64,000 bases of DNA from Pseudooceanicola sp. HF7 (GTDB lineage: Bacteria; Pseudomonadota; Alphaproteobacteria; Rhodobacterales; Rhodobacteraceae), in the NCBI RefSeq assembly GCF_011806405.1, contig NZ_JAATOW010000003.1:226599-290598 (forward strand). The letters are read 5' to 3'. Shown piece after piece: positions 43,789 through 54,377 of the stretch. The number at the start of each line of letters is the position of its first letter. Positions within the stretch are counted from its first letter, which is position 1. A program made the position numbers and the translations under genes. The notes under the pieces were generated by a model that made no database searches, was not told the DNA's origin, and was given only the letters and a program-made list of their open reading frames with translations.

Positions 43789-46749
43789 TTAGTTTCCTTC
43801 GATGGTCAGCGCCTCGTCAACGAGGGCGGCTTGCTGAGCTTTGTGTTGGGAGGCCAGGCCGGTGGCCGGCGAGGCAGAGGCGGCGCGACCCACGTAGCGG
43901 GGGCGGGGATGCTTGGCGCCGATGCGGCCCAGCACCCATTCGAGGTTGGGTTCGACGAAGGTCCAGGCGCCCTGGTTCTTCGGCTCTTCCTGGCACCAGA
44001 TGACTTCGGCGCCCTTGAAGCGCTCCAGCTCCTTGACCAGCGTGATCGCCGGGAAGGGATAGAACTGTTCCAGCCGCATCAGGTAGATGTCGTCGATCCC
44101 GCGGGAGTCACGCTCTTCCAGCAGGTCGTAGTAGACCTTGCCCGAGGAGATGACGACGCGCTTGATCTTCTCGTCCGCCACCAGGGTGGTGTCAGAGTTG
44201 CCCTGCTGGGCATCGTCCCAGAGAACGCGGTGGAAGCTGGAGCCGGTGGTGAATTCCTCGGCCTTGCTGACGGCCAGCTTGTGGCGCAGCAGGGATTTCG
44301 GGGTCATCAGCACCAGCGGCTTGCGGAAGGTCCGGTGCATCTGGCGACGCAGGATGTGGAAGTAGTTCGCCGGGGTCGTGCAGTTGGCGACGATCCAGTT
44401 GTCCTGGCCACATTGCTGCAGGAAGCGTTCCAGACGCGCCGAGGAGTGCTCTGGCCCCTGGCCTTCGTAGCCGTGGGGCAGCAGCATCACCAGGCCCGAC
44501 ATGCGCAGCCATTTCGATTCACCCGAGGAGATGAACTGGTCGAACATGATCTGCGCGCCGTTGGCGAAGTCGCCGAACTGGGCTTCCCACATCACCAGCG
44601 CGTTGGGTTCGGCCAGCGAGTAGCCGTATTCGAAGCCCAGCACCGCGTATTCCGACAGCATGGAGTCGATGACTTCGTAGCGCGGCTGGCCCGGCTTCAC
44701 GTGGTTGAGCGGGTAGTAGCGCTCTTCCGTCTCCTGGTTGATGAAGGCCGAGTGCCGCTGGGAGAAGGTCCCGCGGGTGGAATCCTGGCCCGCCAGGCGC
44801 ACCGGGTAGCCTTCGGCCAGAAGGGAGCCGAAGGCGAGCGCCTCGCCCGTGGCCCAGTCGAAGCCTTCGCCGGTTTCGAACATCTGCTTCTTGGAATCCA
44901 GCAGACGGCCCACGGTGCGGTGCAGCGGGAAGCCATCGGGCGCGGTGACCAGCGCCTTGCCGACCTCCTGCATCATCTCTTCGGAGATGGCGGTTTCGCC
45001 GCGCTGGTAATCCTCTTTCTCACGCTCGAAGCCGGACCACTTGCCATCCAGCCAGTCGGCCTTGTTGGGCTTGTATTCCTTGCCTGCCTCGAACTCTTCG
45101 TTGAGGTGGGACTGGAAGGCGGCCTTCATGTCCTCGATCTCTCCCTCGGGGATGAGACCGTCCTTGACCAGCCGTTCGGTGTACAGAGACAGGGTCGTCT
45201 TGTGACCCTTGATCTTCTTGTACATGATCGGGTTGGTGAACATCGGCTCATCGCCTTCGTTATGCCCGAAGCGGCGATAGCAGAAGATGTCGATGACCAC
45301 GTCCTTGTGGAACTTCTGGCGGAACTCGGTGGCCACCTTGGCCGCATGCACCACGGCTTCCGGGTCATCCCCGTTGACGTGGAAGATCGGCGCCTCGACC
45401 ATCAGGGCAAGGTCGGTGGGGTAGGGCGAGCTGCGCGAGAAATGCGGCGCGGTGGTGAAGCCGATCTGGTTGTTCACGACGATATGGATCGTGCCGCCGG
45501 TGCGGTGACCGACCAGCCCGGACAGGCCGAAGCATTCCGCCACGACGCCCTGGCCAGCAAAGGCCGCATCGCCGTGCAGCAGGATCGGGATCACGCTGGT
45601 GCGGTCCGCGTCATTGTTCTGGAACTGCTTGGCGCGCGCCTTGCCCAGCACGACCGGGTTCACCGCCTCAAGGTGAGAGGGGTTCGCGGTCAGCGACAGG
45701 TGCACGGTGTTGCCGTCGAATTCACGGTCCGAGGAGGCGCCGAGGTGGTATTTCACATCGCCCGAGCCATCCACGTCCTCGGGCTTGAAGGAGCCGCCCT
45801 GGAATTCGTTGAAGATCGCGCGGTAGGGCTTGGCCATCACGTTGGCCAGCACCGAAAGGCGGCCACGGTGGGGCATGCCCACGACGATTTCCTTGGCGCC
45901 CAAGTTGCCGCCGCGCTTGATGATCTGTTCCATCGCGGGGATCAGCGCTTCGCCACCGTCCAGGCCGAAGCGCTTGGTGCCCATGTACTTGACGTGCAGG
46001 AACTTCTCGAAGCCCTCGGCCTCGACCAGCTTGTTCAGGATGGCGCGGCGCCCTTCACGGGTGAAGGTGATTTCCTTGCCGAAGCCCTCGATCCGCTCCT
46101 TGAGCCAGGCGGATTGTTCGGGATCGGAGATATGCATGTATTGCAGCGCGAAGGTGCCGCAGTAGGTGCGCTTCACGATGTCCACGATCTGGCGCATCGA
46201 GGCGACCTGGAGGCCCAGGACGTTGTCGATGAAGATCGGGCGATCCATGTCCGCGGCGGTAAAGCCGTAGGTGGCCGGATCGAGTTCCGGATGCGGGGTC
46301 TGGTCGCGGCTGTCGAGCGGATCGATATCCGCGATCAGGTGGCCGCGGATCCGGTAGGCGCGGATCAGCATGAGCGCGCGGACGGAATCGAGCACCGCCC
46401 GTTTCACCGCCTCGTCAGAGACCTTCACGCCGGCGTCCGCCGCCTTTTCCTTGATCTTCTTGCCCTTGTCGGCGGCCTCTTTCGGGGCCGGCCACATGCC
46501 GTCCAGCGCCGCGGTCAGATCGTCCTCTGGTGCGGGCGGCCAGTCAGCGCGCGCCCAGGAAGGGCCGGCGGCCTCTTGCCGGGCATCGCTTTCCGAGGTG
46601 CCCAGCTGGCGGAAGAACTCCGCCCAGCCATCGTCCACGGAGGACGGATCCGCGGCCCAGCGGGCCTGGAGCTGTTCGAGGTACTCGGCGTTATGCCCCT
46701 GCATGAAGCTGGAGGCATGGAAAATGTCGTTTGGGCTTTGGTCTGTCAT
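43789..46749 (-). CDS. sucA: 2-oxoglutarate dehydrogenase E1 component
   Basis: The protein has 986 residues. The N-terminus SPNDIFHASSFMQGHNAEYL is the E2-binding segment. The thiamine-diphosphate core follows (GMPHRGRLSVLANVMAKPYR, YHLGASSDREFDGNTVHLSL, FCYRRFGHNEGDEPMFTNPI), with C-terminal HGYEGQGPEHSSARLERFLQ and WCQEEPKNQGAWTF. It decarboxylates 2-oxoglutarate in the TCA cycle. It heads the sucA-sucB unit with lpdA further along. Confidence 0.97.
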   Translation of the reverse strand: MTDQSPNDIFHASSFMQGHNAEYLEQLQARWAADPSSVDDGWAEFFRQLGTSESDARQEAAGPSWARADWPPAPEDDLTAALDGMWPAPKEAADKGKKIKEKAADAGVKVSDEAVKRAVLDSVRALMLIRAYRIRGHLIADIDPLDSRDQTPHPELDPATYGFTAADMDRPIFIDNVLGLQVASMRQIVDIVKRTYCGTFALQYMHISDPEQSAWLKERIEGFGKEITFTREGRRAILNKLVEAEGFEKFLHVKYMGTKRFGLDGGEALIPAMEQIIKRGGNLGAKEIVVGMPHRGRLSVLANVMAKPYRAIFNEFQGGSFKPEDVDGSGDVKYHLGASSDREFDGNTVHLSLTANPSHLEAVNPVVLGKARAKQFQNNDADRTSVIPILLHGDAAFAGQGVVAECFGLSGLVGHRTGGTIHIVVNNQIGFTTAPHFSRSSPYPTDLALMVEAPIFHVNGDDPEAVVHAAKVATEFRQKFHKDVVIDIFCYRRFGHNEGDEPMFTNPIMYKKIKGHKTTLSLYTERLVKDGLIPEGEIEDMKAAFQSHLNEEFEAGKEYKPNKADWLDGKWSGFEREKEDYQRGETAISEEMMQEVGKALVTAPDGFPLHRTVGRLLDSKKQMFETGEGFDWATGEALAFGSLLAEGYPVRLAGQDSTRGTFSQRHSAFINQETEERYYPLNHVKPGQPRYEVIDSMLSEYAVLGFEYGYSLAEPNALVMWEAQFGDFANGAQIMFDQFISSGESKWLRMSGLVMLLPHGYEGQGPEHSSARLERFLQQCGQDNWIVANCTTPANYFHILRRQMHRTFRKPLVLMTPKSLLRHKLAVSKAEEFTTGSSFHRVLWDDAQQGNSDTTLVADEKIKRVVISSGKVYYDLLEERDSRGIDDIYLMRLEQFYPFPAITLVKELERFKGAEVIWCQEEPKNQGAWTFVEPNLEWVLGRIGAKHPRPRYVGRAASASPATGLASQHKAQQAALVDEALTIEGN

Positions 46750-46831
46750 GAGAGCACCTCAGGGGTGGTACGGGCGAGTGAAAGTTTGGCGGGTACGGGG
46801 CGTCGAGAGGGCCGAGCGGGGCGTTGGGGTC

Positions 46832-46850
46832 TGCGATGTCGGTCATCGCA
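46832..46850. promoter_or_regulatory. Inverted repeat upstream of sucA
   Basis: TGCGATG (46832-46838) and CATCGCA (46844-46850) form 7-bp arms around a 5-bp spacer, 83 bp before the sucA start. It may be an operator or a leader hairpin. It does not match the TGTGATCAC sites at sucC and sdhC. Confidence 0.4.
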
Positions 46851-46915
46851 CAGAAAGTCGGGTGGCGGATGTCTGCGGTCGTGTTTCAGGTCGGAATGGG
46901 TCATGTGGGCCGGGA

Positions 46916-47476
46916 TCATGTGGGGACAACCCCCCATGCATTGGGATGCGGCTGGGTGGGCCGGGTCAGCCACCACAGGACCAGCAGCGGCGACAGCAGG
47001 AAGACGAAGAGGCCGATCATCAGGCCCAGGCCGCTCAGGCCGGACAGCAGGCCGCCAAAGCCGGTCATCAGCATGCCGGGGTCCTGGGTGAAGATCGCGT
47101 CGAAGCCGACCAGCAGGATCACAGCCAGGGGCAGGACCAGCGAGAGCAGCATCGGGAACAGAAGAAGGTAACCGGGGCGACCGCTGTCATGCATGCGCCG
47201 CCAGCCGACGGCCAGGGTGGGCAGCAGGATCACAAGGTTGAAGATGCTGGAAAGCGGGCCATCCCCGTAGGAGACCCCGCCGGCAAACCCACCCGCGCCG
47301 GAGATCGACCGGGCCTCAAGCCCGCCGCGTCCGAAAAGCATGGAATCTGCAATGCCCAGCACGATCGAGGCCAGGAAGAGGAAAAGCATGAAATACCAGT
47401 ACTCAGGCCGACGCGCGCGGCCAGAGAAGGTCACGTATTTCCGGAAACAGGTCTTGATCGCGTCACCAAAACTCAT
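46916..47476 (-). CDS. DUF805 membrane protein
   Basis: The protein has 186 residues from the start at 47476, preceded by AGGAGTTGCGAGAC. The N-terminal CFRKYVTFSGRARRPEYWYF is the DUF805 signature, followed by four helices and the WRRMHDSGRPGYLLLFPMLL motif. DUF805 proteins are inner-membrane proteins without assigned function. It sits between sucD and sucA on the same strand. Confidence 0.92.
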   Translation of the reverse strand: MSFGDAIKTCFRKYVTFSGRARRPEYWYFMLFLFLASIVLGIADSMLFGRGGLEARSISGAGGFAGGVSYGDGPLSSIFNLVILLPTLAVGWRRMHDSGRPGYLLLFPMLLSLVLPLAVILLVGFDAIFTQDPGMLMTGFGGLLSGLSGLGLMIGLFVFLLSPLLVLWWLTRPTQPHPNAWGVVPT

Positions 47477-47614
47477 GTCTCGCAACTCCTGGGGCCGGGT
47501 CTCCGCTGCGAGGGGAGGGGCCATCAATCTGGGTTATGAGGCCTGCGGCAGAGGTGCCGGAAAGGCGCTCGGGCGGGCGACCGGCCGTAGCCGGCCGGTC
47601 ATGAGAGCGCAGGA

Positions 47615-48499
47615 TCAACCCGCGATGGCTTTCAGCACGGCTTCGCCAAGGCCCGCGGGGCTGTCGGCGACAACGATGCCAGCGGATTTCATCGCTTCGA
47701 TCTTGTCTTCGGCACCGCCCTTGCCACCGGCGACGATTGCGCCTGCGTGGCCCATGCGGCGGCCCGGAGGGGCCGTGCGCCCGGCGATGAAACCGGCGGT
47801 GGGCTTCCAGCGGCCCTTCTTCTTCTCGTCGGCCAGGAACTGCGCGGCTTCTTCTTCCGCGGAGCCACCGATCTCACCAATCATGATGATGGATTCGGTT
47901 TCCGGATCCTTAAGGAACATCTCGAGCACTTCCAGGTGCTCGGTGCCCTTGATGGGGTCGCCGCCGATGCCGACTGCGGAGGACTGGCCAAGGCCGGCAT
48001 CCGTGGTCTGCTTCACCGCTTCGTAGGTCAGCGTGCCCGAACGGGACACGACACCGACGGAGCCGCGCTTGTGGATGTGACCGGGCATGATGCCGATCTT
48101 GCAGGCGCCGGGGGTGATGACACCCGGGCAGTTCGGGCCGATCAGGCGCGACTTGGAGTTCTTCAGCGCCGCTTTCACCTTCATCATGTCGAGGACGGGG
48201 ATGCCCTCGGTGATGCAGACGATCAGCTCGAGCTCGGCGTCGATGGCTTCCAGGATCGAGTCGGCCGCGAAGGGCGGCGGCACGTAGATCACGGAGGCAT
48301 TGGCGCCGGTGCGGTCGATCGCTTCGGCGACACCGTCAAAGACGGGCAGGCCGAGGTGCTCGGTGCCGCCCTTGCCGGGGGTCACGCCGCCGACCATCTT
48401 GGTGCCATAGGCGATGGCCTGTTCAGAGTGGAAGGTACCTTGCGAGCCGGTGAAGCCCTGGCAGATCACCTTGGTGTTTTCATCTACGAGTACGGCCAT
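47615..48499 (-). CDS. sucD: Succinyl-CoA synthetase alpha subunit
   Basis: The protein has 294 residues. The N-terminal CoA-binding fold has [20 protein letters not shown] and [37 protein letters not shown] and the phospho-His in [19 protein letters not shown] are intact. With SucC it converts succinyl-CoA to succinate with nucleotide phosphorylation. A small gene separates it from sucC. Confidence 0.97.
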   Translation of the reverse strand: MAVLVDENTKVICQGFTGSQGTFHSEQAIAYGTKMVGGVTPGKGGTEHLGLPVFDGVAEAIDRTGANASVIYVPPPFAADSILEAIDAELELIVCITEGIPVLDMMKVKAALKNSKSRLIGPNCPGVITPGACKIGIMPGHIHKRGSVGVVSRSGTLTYEAVKQTTDAGLGQSSAVGIGGDPIKGTEHLEVLEMFLKDPETESIIMIGEIGGSAEEEAAQFLADEKKKGRWKPTAGFIAGRTAPPGRRMGHAGAIVAGGKGGAEDKIEAMKSAGIVVADSPAGLGEAVLKAIAG

Positions 48500-48576
48500 T
48501 GGCGGCGTTCTCCTTGCTGATATCGCGGGCAGGTCCCGCGTGAACGATGAGCCGCGCGCACCGCGGCTCGCGTGAT

Positions 48577-49104
48577 TTACTGGCGGCCTTGTCTCAAGGC
48601 GGCATTGGCATAGGCGTGGACTTCGTCCGCGAAGTCCTTGAGCGGCGCTGGAACCAGCTTGCCGGAATAGGAGATGCCCTGGCCGGGCCGCGCCGAGAGA
48701 AGTTTCCCGATCACGGTGACCCGTGCCGCGGCCTGGGCCTGGGGCGGGATTTCCAGCCAGACGGCCTTGTTCCTGCCGTCGACGGCCTTGCCCGAACGGA
48801 CGGCCGTGAGGGCCGTCCAGGGGATCTCGTTCCGGAAGAGCTGACGATCAAGGAAGCCGGAGGGCGTCAGGTGAAGCCCCTTCGGCTTGATCGACATGAG
48901 GCGCAGGCCCCAGAGGATGGGAAGCAGGCCGATGGCCATGAAGACCAGCCCGACGATCAGCGCGGCTTCGTCGCCGCCGCGCCCGCGCAGCCCGATCACG
49001 CCAAAGGCGAACAGGCCCGCGAAGACACAGACGACCAGCCCGAAGATGACGGGCTGCTTGCCGATGCTTCTGGTCGGGATGACCTTGCTTTCCAAACCGC
49101 TCAC
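48577..49104 (-). CDS. Small membrane protein, STM3941-like, between sucC and sucD
   Basis: The protein has 175 residues from a GTG start 4 nt after the sucC stop. Two membrane helices ([40 protein letters not shown]) precede a PH-like beta domain ([31 protein letters not shown]). This layout resembles STM3941-family proteins. No function is assigned; it is cotranscribed with succinyl-CoA synthetase. Confidence 0.75.
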   Translation of the reverse strand: MSGLESKVIPTRSIGKQPVIFGLVVCVFAGLFAFGVIGLRGRGGDEAALIVGLVFMAIGLLPILWGLRLMSIKPKGLHLTPSGFLDRQLFRNEIPWTALTAVRSGKAVDGRNKAVWLEIPPQAQAAARVTVIGKLLSARPGQGISYSGKLVPAPLKDFADEVHAYANAALRQGRQ

Positions 49105-49108
49105 TCGC

Positions 49109-50302
49109 TTAGCCCTTGACCGCCTTGACGATCTTCTCGGCGCCGTCGCTGAGGTCATCGGCGGCAATGACGTTCAGGCCGGAGGTCGCGATGATCTCCT
49201 TGCCCTTCTCGACATTGGTGCCTTCCAGGCGGACGACGAGCGGAACCTGCAGGCCAACTTCCTTCACCGCGGCGATCACGCCTTCGGCAATCACGTCACA
49301 GCGCATGATGCCACCGAAGATGTTCACCAGGATGCCCTTCACGTTGGGGTCCGAGGTGATGATCTTGAAGGCTTCGGTCACTTTCTCCTTGGTGGCGCCG
49401 CCACCAACGTCGAGGAAGTTCGCCGGCTCTGCACCGTAGAGCTTGATGATGTCCATCGTTGCCATGGCCAGGCCTGCGCCGTTCACCATGCAGCCGATTT
49501 CACCGTCGAGCGCGATGTAGTTCAGGTCGTACTTGGAGGCTTCCAGTTCCTTGGAATCCTCTTCCGTTTCGTCGCGCAGGGCGGCGACGTCGGAATGACG
49601 GTACATCGCGTTGCCGTCGAAGCTGAGCTTCGCATCCAGCACCTTGAGGTTGCCGTCGGGCATGACGATCAGCGGGTTGATCTCAAGCATCTCCATGTCC
49701 TTCTCGGTGAAGGCACGGTAGAGATCGCCGATCAGCTTGACGCATTGCTTCACCGCCGGGCCTTCGAGGCCGAGCGCGAAGGCGACCTTGCGGCCGTGGA
49801 AGGGCGCGTAGCCGGTGGCCGGGTCGATGGAGAAGGTGATGATCTTCTCGGGGGTCGATGCCGCGACTTCCTCGATGTCCATGCCGCCCTCGGTGGAGCA
49901 GACGACGGAAACCGAAGAGGTCTGACGATCCACGAGCAGGGCCAGGTAAAGCTCTGTCGAGATGTCGGAACCGGCTTCGATGTAGATGCGGTTGACCTGC
50001 TTGCCGGCGGGGCCGGTCTGGTGGGTCACGAGGGTCTTGCCAAGCATCTTCTTGGCTTCCTCGGCGGCTTCTTCAACCGACTTGGCAAGGCGGACACCGC
50101 CCTTTTCGCCTGCGGAGGCTTCCTTGAAGGTGCCCTTGCCGCGTCCACCTGCGTGGATCTGTGCCTTCACGACCCAGAGCGGGCCATCCAGCTCACCGGC
50201 GGCGGTCTTGGCTTCGTCGGCCTTGGTGACCGGACGACCGTCAGAGACCGGGGCGCCGTACTCGCGAAGAATTGCCTTCGCCTGATACTCATGGATATTC
50301 AT
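49109..50302 (-). CDS. sucC: Succinyl-CoA synthetase beta subunit (ADP/GDP-forming)
   Basis: The protein has 397 residues. It begins [23 protein letters not shown]-grasp motifs are [20 protein letters not shown] and [20 protein letters not shown]; the C-terminal domain has [20 protein letters not shown] and [17 protein letters not shown]. It pairs with SucD. The start at 50302 is the family start; the open frame upstream overlaps the promoter region. Two TGTGATCACA boxes lie 107 bp before the ATG. Confidence 0.97.
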   Translation of the reverse strand: MNIHEYQAKAILREYGAPVSDGRPVTKADEAKTAAGELDGPLWVVKAQIHAGGRGKGTFKEASAGEKGGVRLAKSVEEAAEEAKKMLGKTLVTHQTGPAGKQVNRIYIEAGSDISTELYLALLVDRQTSSVSVVCSTEGGMDIEEVAASTPEKIITFSIDPATGYAPFHGRKVAFALGLEGPAVKQCVKLIGDLYRAFTEKDMEMLEINPLIVMPDGNLKVLDAKLSFDGNAMYRHSDVAALRDETEEDSKELEASKYDLNYIALDGEIGCMVNGAGLAMATMDIIKLYGAEPANFLDVGGGATKEKVTEAFKIITSDPNVKGILVNIFGGIMRCDVIAEGVIAAVKEVGLQVPLVVRLEGTNVEKGKEIIATSGLNVIAADDLSDGAEKIVKAVKG

Positions 50303-50409
50303 GAATCCATCCCTCGTTGCTACGATTGCCTTCGGGTTTGGCACAGGTTTCTTAAGCAATGAACAGCTTTCTGCGGCGATGGGACAAATTTTGCCGATTT
50401 TCCCATGTT

Positions 50410-50440
50410 TGTGATCACACGCGGATTTCGTGTGATCACA
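50410..50440. promoter_or_regulatory. Paired TGTGATCACA operator upstream of sucC
   Basis: Two identical 10-bp palindromes TGTGATCACA occupy 50410-50419 and 50431-50440, 21 bp apart start to start. They also form 12-bp arms of a larger inverted repeat with a 7-bp spacer. The same box, in the same 21-bp spacing, occurs before sdhC (55646-55676). The box is likely a dimer site on the same DNA face twice. The regulator is unknown. The rest of the 402-bp gap between sucC and mdh holds the mdh terminator and no gene. Confidence 0.8.
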
Positions 50441-50649
50441 TGCTGCACGCGCACAGCGACTCCTGACCTCTGACAAGGCAGTTGGTGGCGGGTGAGGGAA
50501 ATTCGCCAAATGTCAGGCTGGCATGTCTTCGCGCAGGGGGATGGGGCGGAAACGCCTGTATTCGCTGGCTGGCCGGCCTCGGGGCGCGCGCCTGGGCGAT
50601 GCGAGGCGCCGCGACTCAGGGGACGGGGTGCCTTGGCGGGGCGGAAACG

Positions 50650-50679
50650 AAAAAGGCCGGAGCGATGCTCCGGCCCTTT
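50650..50679 (-). terminator. Rho-independent terminator after mdh
   Basis: On the minus strand a 9-bp stem GGCCGGAGC-ATC-GCTCCGGCC (50655-50675) is followed by TTTTTCG (50650-50654). It lies 29 nt past the mdh stop and separates mdh from sucC, so sucCD needs its own promoter. Confidence 0.9.
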
Positions 50680-50704
50680 CCATGTTCTGTGTCCCGGTCG
50701 GGGA

Positions 50705-52026
<1,322 letters not shown>

Positions 52027-52341
52027 TCAGGCGTCCTGGTCCATGTTCGGCAGGGCCTCTGCCAGCGTCTCGAAGCTTTGACCGGAGGCGATGAGGCAGG
52101 TGATGCCGGCGGCAGAGGTCACGGTGATCGTCCAGCTGCCGCTTTCCTTGGAGGCGAAGACCTCCATCACCTGGTTGTTGGCGCCCAGGCCGATGGATTG
52201 CCGGGTCTCCCCGTAAGAGGCGGCAAGCCGGTTCAGGACCACGTCGCGCGGGGCGCAGGCGCGGTCCCGCGCAAGGGCGGTGGTGCCGGAAAGAAGCGCC
52301 AGCGCCAGCAGGGCGGGGCGAAGGAGGGCATTCGGGGTCAT
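52027..52341 (-). CDS. Small exported protein of unknown function
   Basis: The protein has 104 residues from the start at 52341 with AAGGGA upstream. A signal peptide (LLRPALLALALLSGTTALAR) precedes a compact domain with two Cys (RACAPRD and GITCLIASG) that may form a disulfide. The segment RLAASYGETRQSIGLGANNQ is similar to small periplasmic proteins seen in Rhodobacteraceae, but I cannot name the family. Confidence 0.7.
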   Translation of the reverse strand: MTPNALLRPALLALALLSGTTALARDRACAPRDVVLNRLAASYGETRQSIGLGANNQVMEVFASKESGSWTITVTSAAGITCLIASGQSFETLAEALPNMDQDA

Positions 52342-52711
52342 GGTCTGTCCCTTCAAGCTGCGGCGCGCCGGGGCGCGGCCAGTGAGCAAGCCGCCTGAGA
52401 ACGAAGCGGTGATTCAGCATGGGCTGACTGCCTTGGCTTCGCACCCTGTGCGACAGCCTGCCCGGATCTCTGTGCATTCCCTGTCTTGCGGTCAGGCTGC
52501 GCCGCAGATTCTGAGAAATGGTTAACGGGCAGGGCGATCTCTAGGATTGGGTCTATTTTGCCGCTGTTCTGCTGCTTTTTGCCGCTGCCATTCTTGGCGC
52601 CGGCTTTGCGCGCGCAGCGAAAACTTTCTGCGGCCGCGCAATTTTGCCTTGTATTAATCCGTCCGGGAATGCCATCAATGCGCAAGAAAATTACCTGATG
52701 GATCGTGACCC
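52342..52711. other. Intergenic region upstream of the malyl-CoA enzyme gene
   Basis: These 370 bp between divergent genes hold no ORF I believe. The right half is AT-richer and has the small palindrome GCAATTTTGC (52638-52647) about 65 bp before the mcl2-like start, where an operator could sit. No box is assigned. Confidence 0.35.
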
Positions 52712-53560
52712 ATGGATGCCCAGTTCCGCCCCTACCGTTCGCTGCTTTATATTCCCGGCTCCAAGCCGCGGGCCCTGGAAAAGGCGCGGGGGCTGGACGT
52801 GGATGCGATCCTGTTCGATTTGGAAGACGCGGTATCCCCCGATGCCAAGGGCGAAGCGCGCGAGGTTCTGACGGCGGCCCTGGCTGAGGGCGGCTATGGC
52901 AACCGTGCGCGGATCGTTCGGATCAACGGGCTGGACACGGAGTGGGGCCGCGATGACGTGGCAGCGATGAACGACAGTGCCGCAGAGGCGCTGCTGCTGC
53001 CCAAGGTCGACAACGCCGCCGATATCGAGGCGCTGGCCCAGCTGACGGATCTGCCGATCTGGGCGATGATGGAAACGCCGCTGGCGATCTTCAACGCGCT
53101 GGAAATCGCCGCCCATCCGCGGCTGGTAGGCTTTGTCGCCGGCACCAATGACCTGGCGAAAGAGTTGGGTTGCCGCAACCGCCCGGATCGCCTGCCCATG
53201 CAGATGGCGCTGCAGACCATGCTGCTGGCCGCGCGCGCCCATGGGGTGATCGCCGCCGATGGGGTCTACAACCAGTTCAAGGACGAAGAAGGGTTGCGCG
53301 CGGAATGCGAACAGGGCCGCGACCTGGGCTTTGACGGCAAGACGCTGATCCACCCGACCCAGATCGACATCGCCAACGCGGTCTTTGCCCCGGCAGAGGA
53401 AGAGGTGGCGCTGGCCCGCCGCCAGATCGCCGCCTTTGAAGAAACCGAAGCCACGGGGCAGGGGGTCGCGGTGGTCGACGGCAAGATCGTCGAGAACCTG
53501 CACGTCGAAATCGCGAAAAAGACCCTGGCCCGGGCAGAGGCCATTGCCGCGCGCAGCTGA
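52712..53560 (+). CDS. CitE-family malyl-CoA thioesterase/lyase (Mcl2-like)
   Basis: The protein has 282 residues. The HpcH/HpaI-CitE TIM barrel has RSLLYIPGSKPRALEKARGL, DAILFDLEDAVSPDAKGEAR, ALLLPKVDNAADIEALA, IWAMMETPLAIFNALEIAA and GKTLIHPTQIDIAN, with the acidic metal ligands in DLEDAV and METP. At about 282 residues it fits (3S)-malyl-CoA thioesterase (Mcl2) better than the longer lyase Mcl1. The mesaconyl-CoA hydratase gene two genes on supports a role in the ethylmalonyl-CoA pathway. Confidence 0.85.
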   Translation: MDAQFRPYRSLLYIPGSKPRALEKARGLDVDAILFDLEDAVSPDAKGEAREVLTAALAEGGYGNRARIVRINGLDTEWGRDDVAAMNDSAAEALLLPKVDNAADIEALAQLTDLPIWAMMETPLAIFNALEIAAHPRLVGFVAGTNDLAKELGCRNRPDRLPMQMALQTMLLAARAHGVIAADGVYNQFKDEEGLRAECEQGRDLGFDGKTLIHPTQIDIANAVFAPAEEEVALARRQIAAFEETEATGQGVAVVDGKIVENLHVEIAKKTLARAEAIAARS

Positions 53561-53569
53561 AAGGCGCAA

Positions 53570-53586
53570 TGTGAAATTGATTCACA
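53570..53586. promoter_or_regulatory. CRP/FNR-like inverted repeat before the NnrU gene
   Basis: TGTGAA (53570-53575), ATTGA and TTCACA (53581-53586) form a symmetric site between the mcl2-like stop and the NnrU-family start 19 bp further on. It resembles CRP/FNR-superfamily boxes but has a 5-bp core spacer, and its position so near the start suggests repression or chance. Confidence 0.35.
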
Positions 53587-53604
53587 TATGCGAAAGGCAC
53601 CGAC

Positions 53605-54159
53605 ATGGCACTGATCATCCTCGGCCTGATCCTCTGGACCTGGCCGCACCTGATGAAGGAATATTCCCCCGCGCTGCGCGCCCGGGTGGGAGAGAAGAAG
53701 GCCAAGCCGCTGGTGGCGCTCTCTGTGCTGCTGGCCATCGTGCTGATGGTCATCGGCTACAAGACAGCCGAATTCGTGCCGCTTTACACCCCGGTCTACG
53801 AGGCACGCCACGCCACCTACCTGCTGCTGGTGCTTGCGGTCGCGGCCATGGGCCTGGGGCATTCCAAGTCGCACCTGCGCGGCAAGATCCGCCATCCGAT
53901 GTTCACCGGCGTGATCCTCTGGGGCGTCGGCCACCTGCTGGTGCGCGGCGACCTGGCCTCTGTCGTGCTGTTCGGCGGCATGATCCTGTGGGCGCTGGCG
54001 GGCTGGATTGTCACCAACCGCAACAACCCCGGCTATACCCCCTGGCAGGGCGGATCGCTGGCGGGGGATCTGCGCTTGCTGCTGATCACCATCGTGGCCT
54101 TCGTGGTCATCGTCCTGATACACGGATGGGTGGGCCCACAGCCCCTTCCGATTTTCTGA
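53605..54159 (+). CDS. NnrU-family membrane protein
   Basis: The protein has 184 residues with five or six helices (LIILGLILWTWPHLMKEYSP, VALSVLLAIVLMVIGYKTAE, ATYLLLVLAVAAMGLGHSKS, LLLITIVAFVVIVLIHGWVG). GKIRHPMFTGVILWGVGHLLVRG split over that stretch is the NnrU/isoprenylcysteine-methyltransferase-like signature. NnrU was first linked to nitric oxide metabolism but the family is broader. It lies between two ethylmalonyl-CoA pathway genes. Confidence 0.9.
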   Translation: MALIILGLILWTWPHLMKEYSPALRARVGEKKAKPLVALSVLLAIVLMVIGYKTAEFVPLYTPVYEARHATYLLLVLAVAAMGLGHSKSHLRGKIRHPMFTGVILWGVGHLLVRGDLASVVLFGGMILWALAGWIVTNRNNPGYTPWQGGSLAGDLRLLLITIVAFVVIVLIHGWVGPQPLPIF

Positions 54160-54170
54160 CGAGGACCGCC

Positions 54171-54377
54171 ATGAAGCTTTACCGATTTCTCTCCGAAGAC
54201 GACACCTCTGCCTTTTGCCACAAGGTCACCAAGGCGCTGAACAATGGTTGGGAGCTGCACGGCAGCCCCAGCTATGCCTTCGACGCGGCCAACGGCACCA
54301 TGCGCTGCGGCCAGGCCGTGGTGAAGGAGGTGGCAGAGGGCACCTATTCACCTGACATGAAACTGGGCGAGTACTGA
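54171..54377 (+). CDS. DUF1737 small protein
   Basis: The protein has 68 residues: MKLYRFLSEDDTSAFCHKVT, then NNGWELHGSPSYAFDAANGT and a short tail. The GW-L-G-P pattern is the DUF1737 signature. Its TGA overlaps the ATG of the mesaconyl-CoA hydratase gene, so the two are coupled. The function is unknown. Confidence 0.9.
   Translation: MKLYRFLSEDDTSAFCHKVTKALNNGWELHGSPSYAFDAANGTMRCGQAVVKEVAEGTYSPDMKLGEY

Noticed and set aside
43831..47091. 1086-codon plus-strand open frame
   Set aside because: It is the complement of sucA, whose protein is unmistakable; high GC keeps the opposite frame open.
52486..52698. 70-codon ORF in the mdh/mcl2 intergenic area
   Set aside because: No ribosome-binding site and no family-like pattern; overlaps the likely mcl2 promoter.
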